Source: Moraxella ovis
GTDB lineage: Bacteria > Pseudomonadota > Gammaproteobacteria > Pseudomonadales > Moraxellaceae
Direction of reading: 5' to 3'
NCBI RefSeq assembly: GCF_900453105.1
Contig: NZ_UGPW01000001.1
Coordinates: 682,001 to 746,000 of the forward strand
DNA: 64,000 bases
This document shows, one piece after another, positions 27,889-37,662 of the stretch (the first letter of the stretch is position 1; each line of letters begins with the position of its first letter). Made by a program: the position numbers and the translations under genes. The notes beneath the pieces were generated by a model, which had not been told where the DNA came from, searched no databases, and was given only the letters and a program-made list of their open reading frames with translations.

Positions 27889-28683
27889 ATGAACCTACCA
27901 ACTTCTGACATCATCGCACCATCAGCCCAAGCGCCAAAGATCAGCGTGAAGGATTTTAACTTCTACTATGGCAAATTCCACGCGCTAAAGAACATCAACC
28001 TAGACATCCCTGCACATCAGGTAACAGCATTCATCGGTCCGTCAGGCTGCGGTAAATCAACGCTACTTCGTAGCTTCAACCGCATGTACGACCTGTATAA
28101 CGAAAGCCACACCACAGGTAAGATTCTGCTTGATGGCAATGACATTCTGGGTGCTGATGTGGATGTGAACCTGCTGCGCGCTAAGGTGGGCATGGTGTTC
28201 CAAAAACCCACGCCATTCCCGATGTCAATCTATGACAATGTCGCCTTTGGCGTGAAACTATACGAAAAGCTAAGCAAAGCCGACATGGATGAGCGTGTCG
28301 AATGGGCGCTAAAAAAAGCCGCGCTATGGACGGAAGTTAAGGACAAGCTAAAGCAGTCTGGCAACTCTCTGTCAGGTGGTCAGCAGCAGCGTCTATGCAT
28401 CGCACGTGCGGCAGCCTGCCGCCCTGAGGTGCTACTGCTTGATGAGCCGACATCTGCACTAGACCCGATCTCTACAGGATTCATCGAAGAACTGATCGGT
28501 GAGCTAAAGCATGACTACACCATCGCCATCGTTACCCATAACATGCAGCAAGCGGCTCGTGTGTCTGATCAAACCGCCTATATGTATCTGGGCGAGCTGA
28601 TCGAGATCGGTGAGACGAACACGATGTTCACTCAGCCAAAAGTGCAGGCGACCCACGATTACATCACGGGTAAATTCGGCTAA
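27889..28683 (+). CDS. pstB: Phosphate ABC transporter ATP-binding protein PstB
   Basis: ATPase of the phosphate importer. Walker [10 protein letters not shown], the PstB-typical [17 protein letters not shown], signature LSGGQQQR, and Walker [14 protein letters not shown] are intact. ATG at 27889 (264 residues) has GAGAA upstream; a TTG twelve bases earlier is in frame but unlikely. It ends the pst transcript, with a terminator at 28721-28755. No phoU follows. Confidence 0.97.
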   Translation: MNLPTSDIIAPSAQAPKISVKDFNFYYGKFHALKNINLDIPAHQVTAFIGPSGCGKSTLLRSFNRMYDLYNESHTTGKILLDGNDILGADVDVNLLRAKVGMVFQKPTPFPMSIYDNVAFGVKLYEKLSKADMDERVEWALKKAALWTEVKDKLKQSGNSLSGGQQQRLCIARAAACRPEVLLLDEPTSALDPISTGFIEELIGELKHDYTIAIVTHNMQQAARVSDQTAYMYLGELIEIGETNTMFTQPKVQATHDYITGKFG

Positions 28684-28720
28684 TACGCTCAAATTTTTTG
28701 TTTCACATTTTGAGAAATTG

Positions 28721-28756
28721 ATGGTACATTTGAGCTATTGAATGTACCATTTTTTC
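28721..28756 (+). terminator. Terminator after pstB
   Basis: Perfect ten-bp stem ATGGTACATT / AATGTACCAT (28721-28730 with 28741-28750), followed by T6. It separates the pst and pho transcripts. Confidence 0.9.
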
Positions 28757-28796
28757 CAGAATTTTTAGTATTGATATCAAGAAAAAAGGATATGTC

Positions 28797-29489
28797 ATGC
28801 CAAGCATACTTGTCGTAGAAGATGAACTGTCTATCCAAAGACTGATTGAATTTGGTTTGCAGCAGGCGGGATTTGAGGTGAACTTGGTCGAAAGTGCCGA
28901 AGGCGCTAAGGCGGTCATCGATGATCGTCTTCCTGATGTGGTTCTACTTGATTGGATGCTGCCGAAGATGTCTGGCGTGGACTTCGCCAAAGAGCTACGC
29001 ATGAACGAGCGCACCAAGGATCTGCCCATCATCATGCTGACCGCACGCGGCGAAGAGGCTGATAAGGAGCTTGGACTGAATCTGGGTGCAGATGACTATG
29101 TCACCAAGCCATTTAGTCCGCGAGAGCTGGTGGCGCGCATCAAGGCGTTGCTTCGTCGTCGCGCCCCGCAGAAGACAGACGACATCGTACAAGTTGGTAG
29201 ACTGACCCTAAGCCCGCAGGAGCATCAAGTGAAAGTCGATGGCAAGGCGATTCATTTTGGTCCGACAGAGTTTAAGCTCTTGCATTTCTTCATGACACAC
29301 ACAGATCGTATCTATAGCCGCGGTGAGCTATTAGACTTGGTATGGGGTGATCATGTATTCATCGAAGAGCGGACGGTGGATGTACACATTCGTAGGCTAA
29401 GACGCGAGCTTGAAGAGGTGGGTGTGGCACACTACATCGAAACGGTGCGCGGCGTGGGTTATAGCTTTAATGATAAAGGTCAGGCCTGA
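28797..29489 (+). CDS. phoB: Phosphate regulon response regulator PhoB
   Basis: OmpR-family activator of the Pho regulon. The receiver domain has acidic E9/D10, phospho-acceptor D52 in VLLDWMLP, T in MLTARGE and K in VTKPFSPREL. The C-terminal winged helix contains EERTVDVHIRRLRRELE and ETVRGVGYSF. Length of 230 residues is normal. It overlaps phoR by one base (TGATG), the usual coupled arrangement. Its likely target, the Pho box before pstS, is in the same window. Confidence 0.97.
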   Translation: MPSILVVEDELSIQRLIEFGLQQAGFEVNLVESAEGAKAVIDDRLPDVVLLDWMLPKMSGVDFAKELRMNERTKDLPIIMLTARGEEADKELGLNLGADDYVTKPFSPRELVARIKALLRRRAPQKTDDIVQVGRLTLSPQEHQVKVDGKAIHFGPTEFKLLHFFMTHTDRIYSRGELLDLVWGDHVFIEERTVDVHIRRLRRELEEVGVAHYIETVRGVGYSFNDKGQA

Positions 29490-30772
29490 TGGTGCAGATG
29501 TTGGCGGTATTGGCATTTGCGCTGTTGTGCGGTGTGTTTGGCTTTTATATGGTTGGTGATTATGCTGGGTTTATCTTTGCGATCATTGTGCTGGTGGCTT
29601 GGGGCGTGTACCATAGCATTCATCTGCATCGATTGACCAAATGGCTCAACGACAGACGTCAAGCGATGCCAGAGGCGATCGGGTCGGGAAGTGGGCAGGG
29701 CGGTGTCTGGCAGGGCGTTTTTGATAAATTGTCCATCGAAGAGCGCAGCCGAACCAAGCGCAAACAACGCCTAACAGATACCATTCACCGCCTAAATCGC
29801 ATGATGGCAGCCATTCCAAGTGCCGTACTTATCGTGAATGAGAAAGGCGGCATCGAATGGAAAAACGCCCGCGCTGACGAATATCTGGGGCTCAAGCCAT
29901 CCAAGCTTTCATTAAAAGAACAGATTGATCATGAAGAATTTTCGTTATTTTTGGACAAAGCGATCGCACAAGGGGGGAGTGTGGACGATAAACTGACTTT
30001 GAATCAAAAAACCCTACTGATGAATTTGATTCCCATCGAGGCGAACGCCAACATGCTCATCGCGCATGACATCAGTGCCAGCGAGCAGCTCAATATCTCA
30101 AAAAATACTTTCATCGCTAACGTCTCACACGAGCTTAGAACGCCATTAACCGTCATTCAAGGCTTTCTTGAGACCTTGGCGGATAACGATCTTGATAAGC
30201 CATTGCAGCGTGAGTTTATTGGACTCATGCAAAAAGAAAGCTCAAGGATGCTTGATTTGATCGAAGGCTTGCTTACTTTATCCCGCTTAGAGAACGACCA
30301 AAAAAGCCTAGAGCACGCCGAACCCATCAATCTATCCGAGCTGATCGAAGGCATCTGCCAAGACGCCAAAGCACTCAGCAGCCACCACCACATCACCAGC
30401 GACATCGCGCCTGACGTGTGGGTATCAGGGGTGTACAAAGAGCTGTATAGCGTGTTTAGTAACCTTGTGTTCAATGCCATTCGCCACACTGACAACAGCA
30501 CTGATGTCCATGTTCATCTGTCTGTGGGTGATGAGATTGAGTTTTTTGTGCAGGATAATGGCGAAGGGATTGATGCTGAGCATTTGGGACACTTAACCGA
30601 GCGATTCTATCGCGTGGATAAGGGTAGAAGTCGTAAGACGGGCGGTAGTGGGCTTGGGCTTGCCATTGCCAAACACGCCCTTGCGCGTTATCATGCGACT
30701 TTAAGCATTCAGAGCGAAGTGGGCGTGGGCAGCGTGTTTGGGGTAAAAATGCCAAAATCCGAGTCAGTCTAG
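29489..30772 (+). CDS. phoR: Phosphate regulon sensor kinase PhoR
   Basis: Membrane histidine kinase partner of PhoB. Two N-terminal helices (about 4-22 and 26-44) almost abut, leaving no periplasmic sensor domain, as is known for PhoR. A PAS-like segment follows (about 100-195). Next come the HisKA box FIANVSHELRTPLTVIQG with phospho-accepting H214, the N box VFNAIRHTD, the G1 box DNGEGI, and the G2 box GGSGLGLAIAKH. Length is 427 residues. Sensing normally depends on PstSCAB and PhoU; phoU is not in this cluster. Confidence 0.96.
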   Translation: MVQMLAVLAFALLCGVFGFYMVGDYAGFIFAIIVLVAWGVYHSIHLHRLTKWLNDRRQAMPEAIGSGSGQGGVWQGVFDKLSIEERSRTKRKQRLTDTIHRLNRMMAAIPSAVLIVNEKGGIEWKNARADEYLGLKPSKLSLKEQIDHEEFSLFLDKAIAQGGSVDDKLTLNQKTLLMNLIPIEANANMLIAHDISASEQLNISKNTFIANVSHELRTPLTVIQGFLETLADNDLDKPLQREFIGLMQKESSRMLDLIEGLLTLSRLENDQKSLEHAEPINLSELIEGICQDAKALSSHHHITSDIAPDVWVSGVYKELYSVFSNLVFNAIRHTDNSTDVHVHLSVGDEIEFFVQDNGEGIDAEHLGHLTERFYRVDKGRSRKTGGSGLGLAIAKHALARYHATLSIQSEVGVGSVFGVKMPKSESV

Positions 30773-31061
30773 GCGTTTGCCTGTTTTATCTATATGAAAA
30801 TACTGACCATTTAGCTCTACAAGGGCTTTGCCATTTTTAAATCCCCAAGAGTAGTTGCATTGAAAAGATATGGCTGTTTTACCCGTTTTATCAACATAAC
30901 CGTATTTGTTGTTTTTCTTTGCAATTGCCAAGCCATCTTTTAAACAACGCACATAATCATACCCCGCCACTTTCGGTCTTTCACACGCCAAAGCGGATAA
31001 GGTTAAGCGGATAAGGTTAAAAGGGATAGGGCGATGACAAGGGGTTTAGAAGTTTTTTCAT
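30764..31061 (-). pseudogene. Disrupted WG-repeat protein gene
   Basis: The C-terminal part (30764-30991) encodes about 75 residues with WG-repeat (KWG) units: KNNKYGYVDKTGKTAISF and a second degenerate NGQYFHIDKTGKRLD. Upstream, ATG at 31061 opens a typical signal peptide (MKKLLNPL, then in the next frame VIALSLLTLSA), but it is out of frame with the rest. A 14-base direct duplication, GCGGATAAGGTTAA twice in a row at 30993-31020, puts a stop in the signal peptide. With one copy removed the frame reads LSLLTLSALACERP into the WG part. A further one-base difference near CCCCTTG is also needed. It is convergent with phoR and overlaps its last 9 bases. Confidence 0.65.
30993..31020. repeat. 14-base perfect tandem duplication
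   Basis: GCGGATAAGGTTAA occurs twice head to tail inside the signal-peptide region of the WG-repeat gene. Fourteen is not a multiple of three, so it shifts the frame. Looks like recent slippage. Confidence 0.85.
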
Positions 31062-31147
31062 AAAATTTTCCATTGGGTTGGGTGCCTAGTTTATTTTACA
31101 AAAACTCTTTGTAAGAACAAACTTTTTGGCTGCTGCAGGCAATAAAA

Positions 31148-31187
31148 GACACGGCAACTAATTACCGTGTTACCGTGTTTTTTTTTT
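31148..31187. terminator. Possible terminator downstream of ilvA
   Basis: ACACGG pairs with CCGTGT, with a second CCGTGT and T10 to its right. The T run is on the forward strand; leftward from ilvA the tail is weaker (TCTTTTATT). Orientation is uncertain. Confidence 0.4.
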
Positions 31188-31191
31188 GGGT

Positions 31192-32736
31192 TTATTTTAA
31201 AAACACCCCATAGCCAACATTATCCGTCAAATCTTCACATTCATAGCCAATCTCGGTCAGTGCGTCCACGATTTGCCGTCCGCTTGTGGGCGTGGCTTGT
31301 AGCCCCACCAAAATCCGCCCTTCCGCCGCTCCGTGATTGCGATAGTGGAATAAAGTTACGTTAAAATCCTGCCCCAATTTTTCAAGGAAGTTTAACAACG
31401 CCCCTGGACGCTCGGGAAACATAACACGAAACAGGCGTTCATCGGTCAGTCGCCCATGCCCGCCAATTAAATAGCGGATATGCGTTTTGGCAACTTCATC
31501 ATCGGTTAGGTCATAAGCTTCGTATCCGCCCTTATCTAGCATATCGACAATCGTGGCACGCTCTTTTTGACCGTCTTTTAAGCCAATGCCGACAAACACC
31601 TGGGCGACATTGGGGCTGGTAGCATCTAGGCGATAGTTAAATTCGGTGATGTTTCGCCCCTGTAAACAGCGACAAAAATCTAAAAACGCCCCTGCCTGTT
31701 CGAGCAATTTCACCGCAAAAATCGCTTCTTTGTTCTCGCCGATCTCGGTGCGTTCGGCAATATAACGCAAGCGATCAAAGTTCATATTTGCCCCTGAGAC
31801 GATTGCCACGCAGTTTTTGCCAGTCAAGTCATGCTCTTTGATGTATTTTTTTAGCCCTGCCAACGCCAACGCCCCAGACGGCTCAACGATGTGGCGGTTT
31901 TCTTCAAAGATGTCTTTCACACTGGCACAAATTTCATCGTTATTGCACGTTATCACGTCATCGATGACCTTGCCTTGCCCGTTTGATTTGGTTAGATTGG
32001 CGATGTCAAAAGGAATTTGTCCGATTTGAGCGACCGCCACCCCGTCTGCAAATAGGCTTACCTGTGGTAAGCGAGTGCGTTTGCCGTCTGCTAAGGCGAC
32101 TTTTAGGCACGCTGCCCCTTCGGATTCCACCGCAATGACCTTGACGTGCGGGGCAACCTCGCCTAAAAATGCCGACATGCCTGCCACCAAGCCACCACCG
32201 CCCACAGGCACAAAGACGTATTCCATGTCTCGCCAGTCTTGCGACAGTTCTAACGCCACCGTGCCTTGCCCTGCAATCACCAGCTCATCATCATAAGGGG
32301 CGATGTAGGTCATGCCGTCCGTTGTTGCCTTGTCTATGGCAAAGCGGTTGGCTTCATCAAAGCTGTCGCCATGCAAATACACCGTACCACCAAAGGCTTT
32401 AACGGCTTGCACCTTGATGTCGGGCGTGGTTTTTGGCATGACGATTAGGTTATTAAGTTTTAGGCGGTTTGCCGAGTAGGCAACCCCTTGGGCGTGGTTG
32501 CCAGCAGATGCACAGATGATGCCCTTGGCTTTTTGTTCGTCTGATAATTGGCTGATTTTATTGTATGCCCCACGCAGTTTAAAGCTAAATACAGGCTGTA
32601 AGTCTTCGCGTTTTAGGCGAATGTCATTGCCAAAGCGTGCGGATAATTTGTCCGCCTGTTCAAGCGGAGTGCGAATGGCAACGTCATAGACGGTGGCGGT
32701 GATGATAGAACGGACGTAGTTAGATAGGGTGGTCAT
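31192..32736 (-). CDS. ilvA: Threonine ammonia-lyase, biosynthetic
   Basis: PLP enzyme converting threonine to 2-oxobutanoate, the first step to isoleucine. The PLP lysine is K53 in FSFKLRGAYNK. The substrate loop SAGNHAQGVA and phosphate loop PVGGGGLVAG are intact. After about residue 335 two ACT-like regulatory domains follow (FPERPGALLNFLEKL in the second), marking the long, isoleucine-inhibited form. Length of 514 residues is normal. It is monocistronic. Confidence 0.97.
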   Translation of the reverse strand: MTTLSNYVRSIITATVYDVAIRTPLEQADKLSARFGNDIRLKREDLQPVFSFKLRGAYNKISQLSDEQKAKGIICASAGNHAQGVAYSANRLKLNNLIVMPKTTPDIKVQAVKAFGGTVYLHGDSFDEANRFAIDKATTDGMTYIAPYDDELVIAGQGTVALELSQDWRDMEYVFVPVGGGGLVAGMSAFLGEVAPHVKVIAVESEGAACLKVALADGKRTRLPQVSLFADGVAVAQIGQIPFDIANLTKSNGQGKVIDDVITCNNDEICASVKDIFEENRHIVEPSGALALAGLKKYIKEHDLTGKNCVAIVSGANMNFDRLRYIAERTEIGENKEAIFAVKLLEQAGAFLDFCRCLQGRNITEFNYRLDATSPNVAQVFVGIGLKDGQKERATIVDMLDKGGYEAYDLTDDEVAKTHIRYLIGGHGRLTDERLFRVMFPERPGALLNFLEKLGQDFNVTLFHYRNHGAAEGRILVGLQATPTSGRQIVDALTEIGYECEDLTDNVGYGVFLK

Positions 32737-32842
32737 GAGTTTTCCTTGTCATAACGAATTTTTATAAAAATCATCAATGTAAAATCGCCCAAATCTGCAT
32801 AAACGGACTTGGGCGATGTTTTATGGGCAAAAAGTTTTGTGA

Positions 32843-33592
32843 TTAAGCATCAAGCTGTGCCATGACGTCATCGCTAAAATTGACGTTGGTATAGACTTCT
32901 TGCACATCGTCCAAATCTTCTAGCATATCGATCATTTTTAGCACTTTTTGAGCGTCGTCAATGTTGTTGATATCAGCGGTGGTGCTTGGTGACATGGTAA
33001 CTTCCATACTGTCAGCTTTTAGATCGGCTGCCAACAGGGCATCCACCACAGCGCCGAAGTCATTAGGCTCTGTGATGACAAGCAGGCTTTCACCGTCATT
33101 CTCGATGTCGCTCGCGCCTGCTTCTAGGGCGACCTCCATGACTTTGTCTTCTAGTGATACGTCATTAAAAATAATCTCGCCACGCTTAGAGAACAGATAC
33201 GCCACTGAGCCTGATGTGCCTAGGTTGCCACCGTGTTTGCTGAATGCATGGCGAACCTCGCCCACGGTGCGGTTTACGTTGTCGGTCATGGTCTCAACGA
33301 TGACTGCCACACCGCCCACGCCATAGCCCTCATAGGTAATCTCTTGGACGTTGTCGCCTTCTCCGCCGCCTTGACCGCGCTCAATCGCACGCTTAATCAC
33401 GTCTTTGGTCATGTTGGCGGCGTTGGCTTTTTCTAGCACGGCACGCAGGCGTGGGTTGTTGGCAGGGTCTGGATCGCCACCTTTACTGGCAGATACGATT
33501 TCACGAATGATTTTAGTAAAGATTTTGCCTTTTGCGGCGTCTTGTTTGGCTTTACGATGTTTGATGTTCGCCCATTTACTATGACCTGCCAT
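32843..33592 (-). CDS. YebC/PmpR family protein
   Basis: A 249-residue cytoplasmic protein starting [19 protein letters not shown], the family signature. Other marks are [18 protein letters not shown] and [19 protein letters not shown]. Members are described as transcriptional regulators, and some reports link them to relief of ribosome stalling at proline runs. ATG at 33592 has AAAGG eight bases upstream. The frame extends to a GTG at 33601, which is not needed. Acidic C-terminal region as usual. Confidence 0.96.
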   Translation of the reverse strand: MAGHSKWANIKHRKAKQDAAKGKIFTKIIREIVSASKGGDPDPANNPRLRAVLEKANAANMTKDVIKRAIERGQGGGEGDNVQEITYEGYGVGGVAVIVETMTDNVNRTVGEVRHAFSKHGGNLGTSGSVAYLFSKRGEIIFNDVSLEDKVMEVALEAGASDIENDGESLLVITEPNDFGAVVDALLAADLKADSMEVTMSPSTTADINNIDDAQKVLKMIDMLEDLDDVQEVYTNVNFSDDVMAQLDA

Positions 33593-33664
33593 AGAATGCA
33601 CCTTTTAAATGAAAATAATAGAATAGGTTATTATACAAGGTTTGGGCGAATTTGCCAATATTTG

Positions 33665-33889
33665 CTAGGGGCAATGTGTGCGAATCAAGAAACGCTGATG
33701 CGTTTCTTGATATTCAGGCGAACTCATGTCAGGATAGCCTTGTGGTGTGCGTGGGACTGGGATATGGCGTTGGCAATTTGGGTCGTAAGTCGGGTAGGTT
33801 TGGGGTGTTTGACGCTTACTTTCAGAAAAATCTGTCATGTTCATGCAAGCGGTCAGGACAAGGGGTAGCATTAAGATGATGATTCTCAT
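33665..33889 (-). CDS. Small predicted lipoprotein, 74 residues
   Basis: The signal MRIIILMLPLVLTAC ends in a lipobox (LTA-C15), followed by a Pro/Thr/Tyr-rich mature part of about 60 residues with Cys near each end (DPNCQRH and RTHCP). No family recognised. The binding site before the ATG is weak. It sits between yebC and the divergent channel gene. The lipobox is the main support. Confidence 0.6.
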   Translation of the reverse strand: MRIIILMLPLVLTACMNMTDFSESKRQTPQTYPTYDPNCQRHIPVPRTPQGYPDMSSPEYQETHQRFLIRTHCP

Positions 33890-34008
33890 GATAAATCAAA
33901 TGTAAAAAGCCTAAAACGTATCAATTATAACAAGAATTTTGTAAAAATACTATCCCAAGCCCCAACTTTATTATAAAATACACCCATCTTTCTCTCATTC
34001 TATCTTGC

Positions 34009-34839
34009 ATGAAAGCCCCTGTTTACAAAAAAAGCCTGCCCTTAAAAGAGAAAATCCACATCGTCATCGAAGGCACAGACACCCGAACAGGTAAGTTCTT
34101 TGATGTGCTGCTGCTGATTGCTATTGCATTGTCGGTGGCGGTGGTCATGCTCGATAGTGTTTTGATTTTGCGGCTGCAGTACGGTCAGCTGTTTTTTTAT
34201 GCTGAATGGCTGTTTACTATTCTTTTCACCATTGAATACGCGCTGCGATTGTATTCTGCGCCGAATCGCAAGCGTTATGCATTTAGCTTCTTTGGGATTA
34301 TTGATTTGCTGGCATTATTACCAAGCTATCTAAGCTTGTTCTTCGTGGGCACGCAGTATCTGCTTGTGGTGCGTATTCTGCGTATTTTGCGCATCTTTAG
34401 GGTGTTTAAATTACGCTCATACATGCAGCAGGCGGGATTTTTGGCGGCGGCGTTTAAGACCAGTCAGCATAAGATCATCGTGTTTTTCTTATCGTTGTTG
34501 TTGCTTGTGACGATTTTTGGTTCGGTGATGTATGTGGTTGAAGGTCCTGAGAATGGCTACACCAGTATTCCGCTGTCGATTTATTGGGCGGTTGTGAGTT
34601 TGACGACGGTGGGTTATGGTGACATCTCACCAAAAACCCCAATCGGTCAGGCGATCGCATCGATGGTCATGATTACAGGTTATGCGATCATTGCCGTGCC
34701 GACGGGGATTTTTACCGCTGAGCTTACCCGAACCATGCGCCCACAGCTACATCCCATCAGTTGCCCAAAGTGCGGTAAATTCGGCCATGCATCCAACGCC
34801 AAGTTCTGCGACCGATGCGGGCATGATTTGCACGTCTAA
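34009..34839 (+). CDS. Voltage-gated-type potassium channel with C-terminal zinc ribbon
   Basis: Six-helix potassium channel subunit. S4 carries regularly spaced arginines (VRILRILRIFRVFKLR, about 121-136), the pore helix ends in the selectivity filter TTVGYGD (199-205), and S6 follows (MVMITGYAIIAVPTGIFTAEL). Beyond S6 the protein ends in a short zinc ribbon: C252-P-K-C255 and C267-D-R-C270. The 276-residue length suits a KvAP-like minimal channel. It lacks RCK or cyclic-nucleotide domains, so gating is by voltage or unknown. Single gene, closed by a terminator. Confidence 0.92.
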   Translation: MKAPVYKKSLPLKEKIHIVIEGTDTRTGKFFDVLLLIAIALSVAVVMLDSVLILRLQYGQLFFYAEWLFTILFTIEYALRLYSAPNRKRYAFSFFGIIDLLALLPSYLSLFFVGTQYLLVVRILRILRIFRVFKLRSYMQQAGFLAAAFKTSQHKIIVFFLSLLLLVTIFGSVMYVVEGPENGYTSIPLSIYWAVVSLTTVGYGDISPKTPIGQAIASMVMITGYAIIAVPTGIFTAELTRTMRPQLHPISCPKCGKFGHASNAKFCDRCGHDLHV

Positions 34840-34854
34840 ATAGAGTTAACAAAA

Positions 34855-34888
34855 TAAAAGCCAATCGCGATGGATTGGCTTTTTTTAT
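34855..34888. terminator. Bidirectional terminator after the channel gene
   Basis: Stem AAAAGCCAATC / GATTGGCTTTT around GCGATG, with T-rich tails on both strands; also serves the leftward TonB receptor gene. Confidence 0.9.
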
Positions 34889-34898
34889 TGAGAAATGA

Positions 34899-37424
34899 TT
34901 AGAATTCATAAGTGAGCGATAAGGCGTAGTTACGACCTGGGGCGGTGTAGCGGTTGAAGCCATGACCTGCACTACCGCGGATATTACTATAATCCATAAA
35001 GTTATTAATACTAGGATTGTTGCCAAACTGACGCATATTTTCCCAAGGATAGTAACGTAAATTGGTCAGGTTATACACACCAGCTTGCAAGGTAAGCCCT
35101 TTGGCTAGTTTATAACTGCCATATACGTCAAATACCCAAGTATCTTTAATGCGATTAAGGTGGTCATAGGTTGCTACCTCTTCGCGATAGCCTGAAGCAC
35201 GACCCCAATCTCTGACCGCTTTGACGTATTTGGTTTCGTCAGGACGTTTGGCTTCGGTGAATTTTGCTTTAAAATGCAAAGAGGCTTTATCATCATCACC
35301 AAAATAATAATCCATACCTAGGATGGTACTACTAGGTACAGAAGCTAATGTATTGATTTCTAGCACGCCATCAGCCTCTTGGTCAGCAACTACTTTGGCT
35401 TTATCTTTAGATTTGTGATAATCTAGTGTTAGATACATTCTGTCATTTGTGCCTAGGTATTTTGAGATGTCAGCACGTACACCTAATTTATAGCCTTTGA
35501 TTTGAGCATCATTTAAATTTTCAGAAATGATACAAGTAGATTGTGAGCAACCCCATTTTGTGGCTTTGGCTTTGCTATCCCATCTATCCCAATAACTTGT
35601 GTGAATAAAGTTTTTATCATCACTTTGGTAGGCAGAACCTGTGAGTGTCAGCACATCATTGGGTTTAAATTCAAGCTCTAACTCATGGTTGACTGATGTT
35701 TCGGGTTTTAGATTGGGATTGATGATTTGTTGTGTGGCAAAGCCCTGAAAGGCTGAGTACATTTGTGTTATGTTGGGTGCTAAGAATCCTGTGCCAACTT
35801 TATAGCGAGCGGTAAGCTTATTTGGTACAATGTGATACCCAAAAGCACCGCTATAGGTAAATTTGTCAAAAGATGGCTTTTGGTTGTAAACGCCATTAAC
35901 ATAATCTTGGCAAAATACTAAGTAGGTATTGGCTGGGCAGGTACTAACTTCATTTTGTTCGTTTGTGCGAATATCACCAAGATAGGTGTCATTTTGGAAG
36001 TAAGGAGCAACCTTGTGGTAATCATAACGCACGCCTAATTTGGCATTTAGACGGTCATTAAAATGTATGTCATCAGACAATATTAGGCTATAAATGTCCT
36101 TTCTTGCGTCAGGAAAGACGACTTTATAAGGTTGAGTAGCCTGTGTCATTACACCACCGCTGTTATATAGTGCGCTGATATTGGTTGCTTTATAATCTTG
36201 CTTATTATAAGTGGCGGTTGCACTAAATTGGTGCGTACCAAATTTGCCCCAATCTATCGGCATGAACTTACCATCTAGCCTAAATTGGTTGGTTGTGGTT
36301 TCGGTGGGGCGATACTCTCTTCTGCCCAAGGACAATGTGGGAAACCCTGAATAAATCCAAGTGTCAGCAATACCCAGCACTTCTTGATGCTGATATTTAG
36401 CTTCTAGGCTTTCCAACCATGTACTGCCATTGGGCAAAAAGCGGCAGTTTAGCCCATAACTTTTCATCTCTTCGGTGTCCTCAGGCATGCGATAACCCGA
36501 ACTGCCACTTTTGCTATACGCATAAGAGTGTGTTTTTTTTGTTTTTGGTAGATGGCTTGTACGCCAAGACGATGACTGTCATTAATGTGGTAATAAAATT
36601 TACCTAGTACACCATCACGCTTGTAAGTCAAGCTGTCGGGATAAAAGGTGGATTGGGGTTGTGAAGCACGACCGAGTTCACCATTACCTGCAAAATCATA
36701 ATTGATATTATGTTCACGTTCTTTATTATGACTACGCATATCGTGATTTTTAAGTTCATGACCTTTACGGTGAGCATAATTGAGTAAAAGCTCTGCCTTA
36801 TTCCATACCCTCCAATCCTACAGCAGTCAAAAGCTCTTCATTTTTGGCGGTGTAGCCAACCTTGGCATAACCGCCTAAATTACCATCACCTGTAACCATA
36901 CTGGCAGGCTCTTTGGTTTTATAGGCGACAGGGCCACCCACAGCACCCGAACCTGATACAATGCTGTCAGCGCCTGCAGTTACTGATACTGACCCCATCA
37001 TCTCTACATCGGGGTTAAACCGTCCCTCATAGATGTCGCCATAAGGGGAGAACAGCTCATTGCTTTCAATCTCAGGCAACGCCACCCCATCAATATTCAT
37101 CGCCACACGGTTGCCGTCTACGCCACGAATGGCAAAGCCTTTATTGCCATAGCGACCGACTTCTGCCACGTCCACTTCGGTATTATAGCGGACGAGGTCA
37201 TGAGCGTTTTGGATATTTTGCTCATCAAGCTCACGGCGTGTGATGATCTCTTCGCCAACTTTTTCTCTGGGTTTAGCATTTACGGTGACATTTAGAGTAT
37301 CTAGCGTGACTCCGGGTTCGTTAGTATCTTGAGCGGTCGATTGGGTGCCATAAGCCATCATTGCAGGAATGATGAGCGCCAGCAGCACTTTATTGGTTTT
37401 TGGAAAGGGTGTGTGTTGTGCCAT
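34899..37424 (-). pseudogene. TonB-dependent receptor (hemoglobin/transferrin/lactoferrin-type), frameshifted
   Basis: Three pieces in different frames add up to one receptor of about 840 residues. 36798-37424 holds a signal peptide, the TonB-box/plug region TLNVTVNAKPREKVGEE, and the plug marks RYGNKGFAIRGVDGNRVAMN and ADSIVSGSGAVGGPVAYKTKEP. The middle piece (36464 to about 36800) reads NKAELLLNYAHRKGHE. 34899-36488 is the beta-barrel, ending in YALSLTYEF with the terminal aromatic. Break 1 is at GGAGGGTATGG (36803-36815). Break 2 is in an eight-base T/A run (36533-36540). The plug fits heme-protein or transferrin receptors that supply iron. As written it cannot yield a full receptor; either run could also be a sequencing error or a slippage switch. 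Confidence 0.82.
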
Positions 37425-37662
37425 GCGGTTTTCCTTGGTTGAACATAAATAAAGTTGAACAAAGACTGTCCAAAGCGTAGCAATGTTAAGAATTTATTAC
37501 AATAATGTAATTTATGGGGAATTATAACCGAGTCATTTTATTAAGTAGATAATAATCTATTTTATTTAGATATAATTTTCAATTAAATAATATTATCATT
37601 AATAAATAATAGTTTGAAAAAGGGGTATAATGCTGATTCTTGAATTGGTATTGATGTGATTT

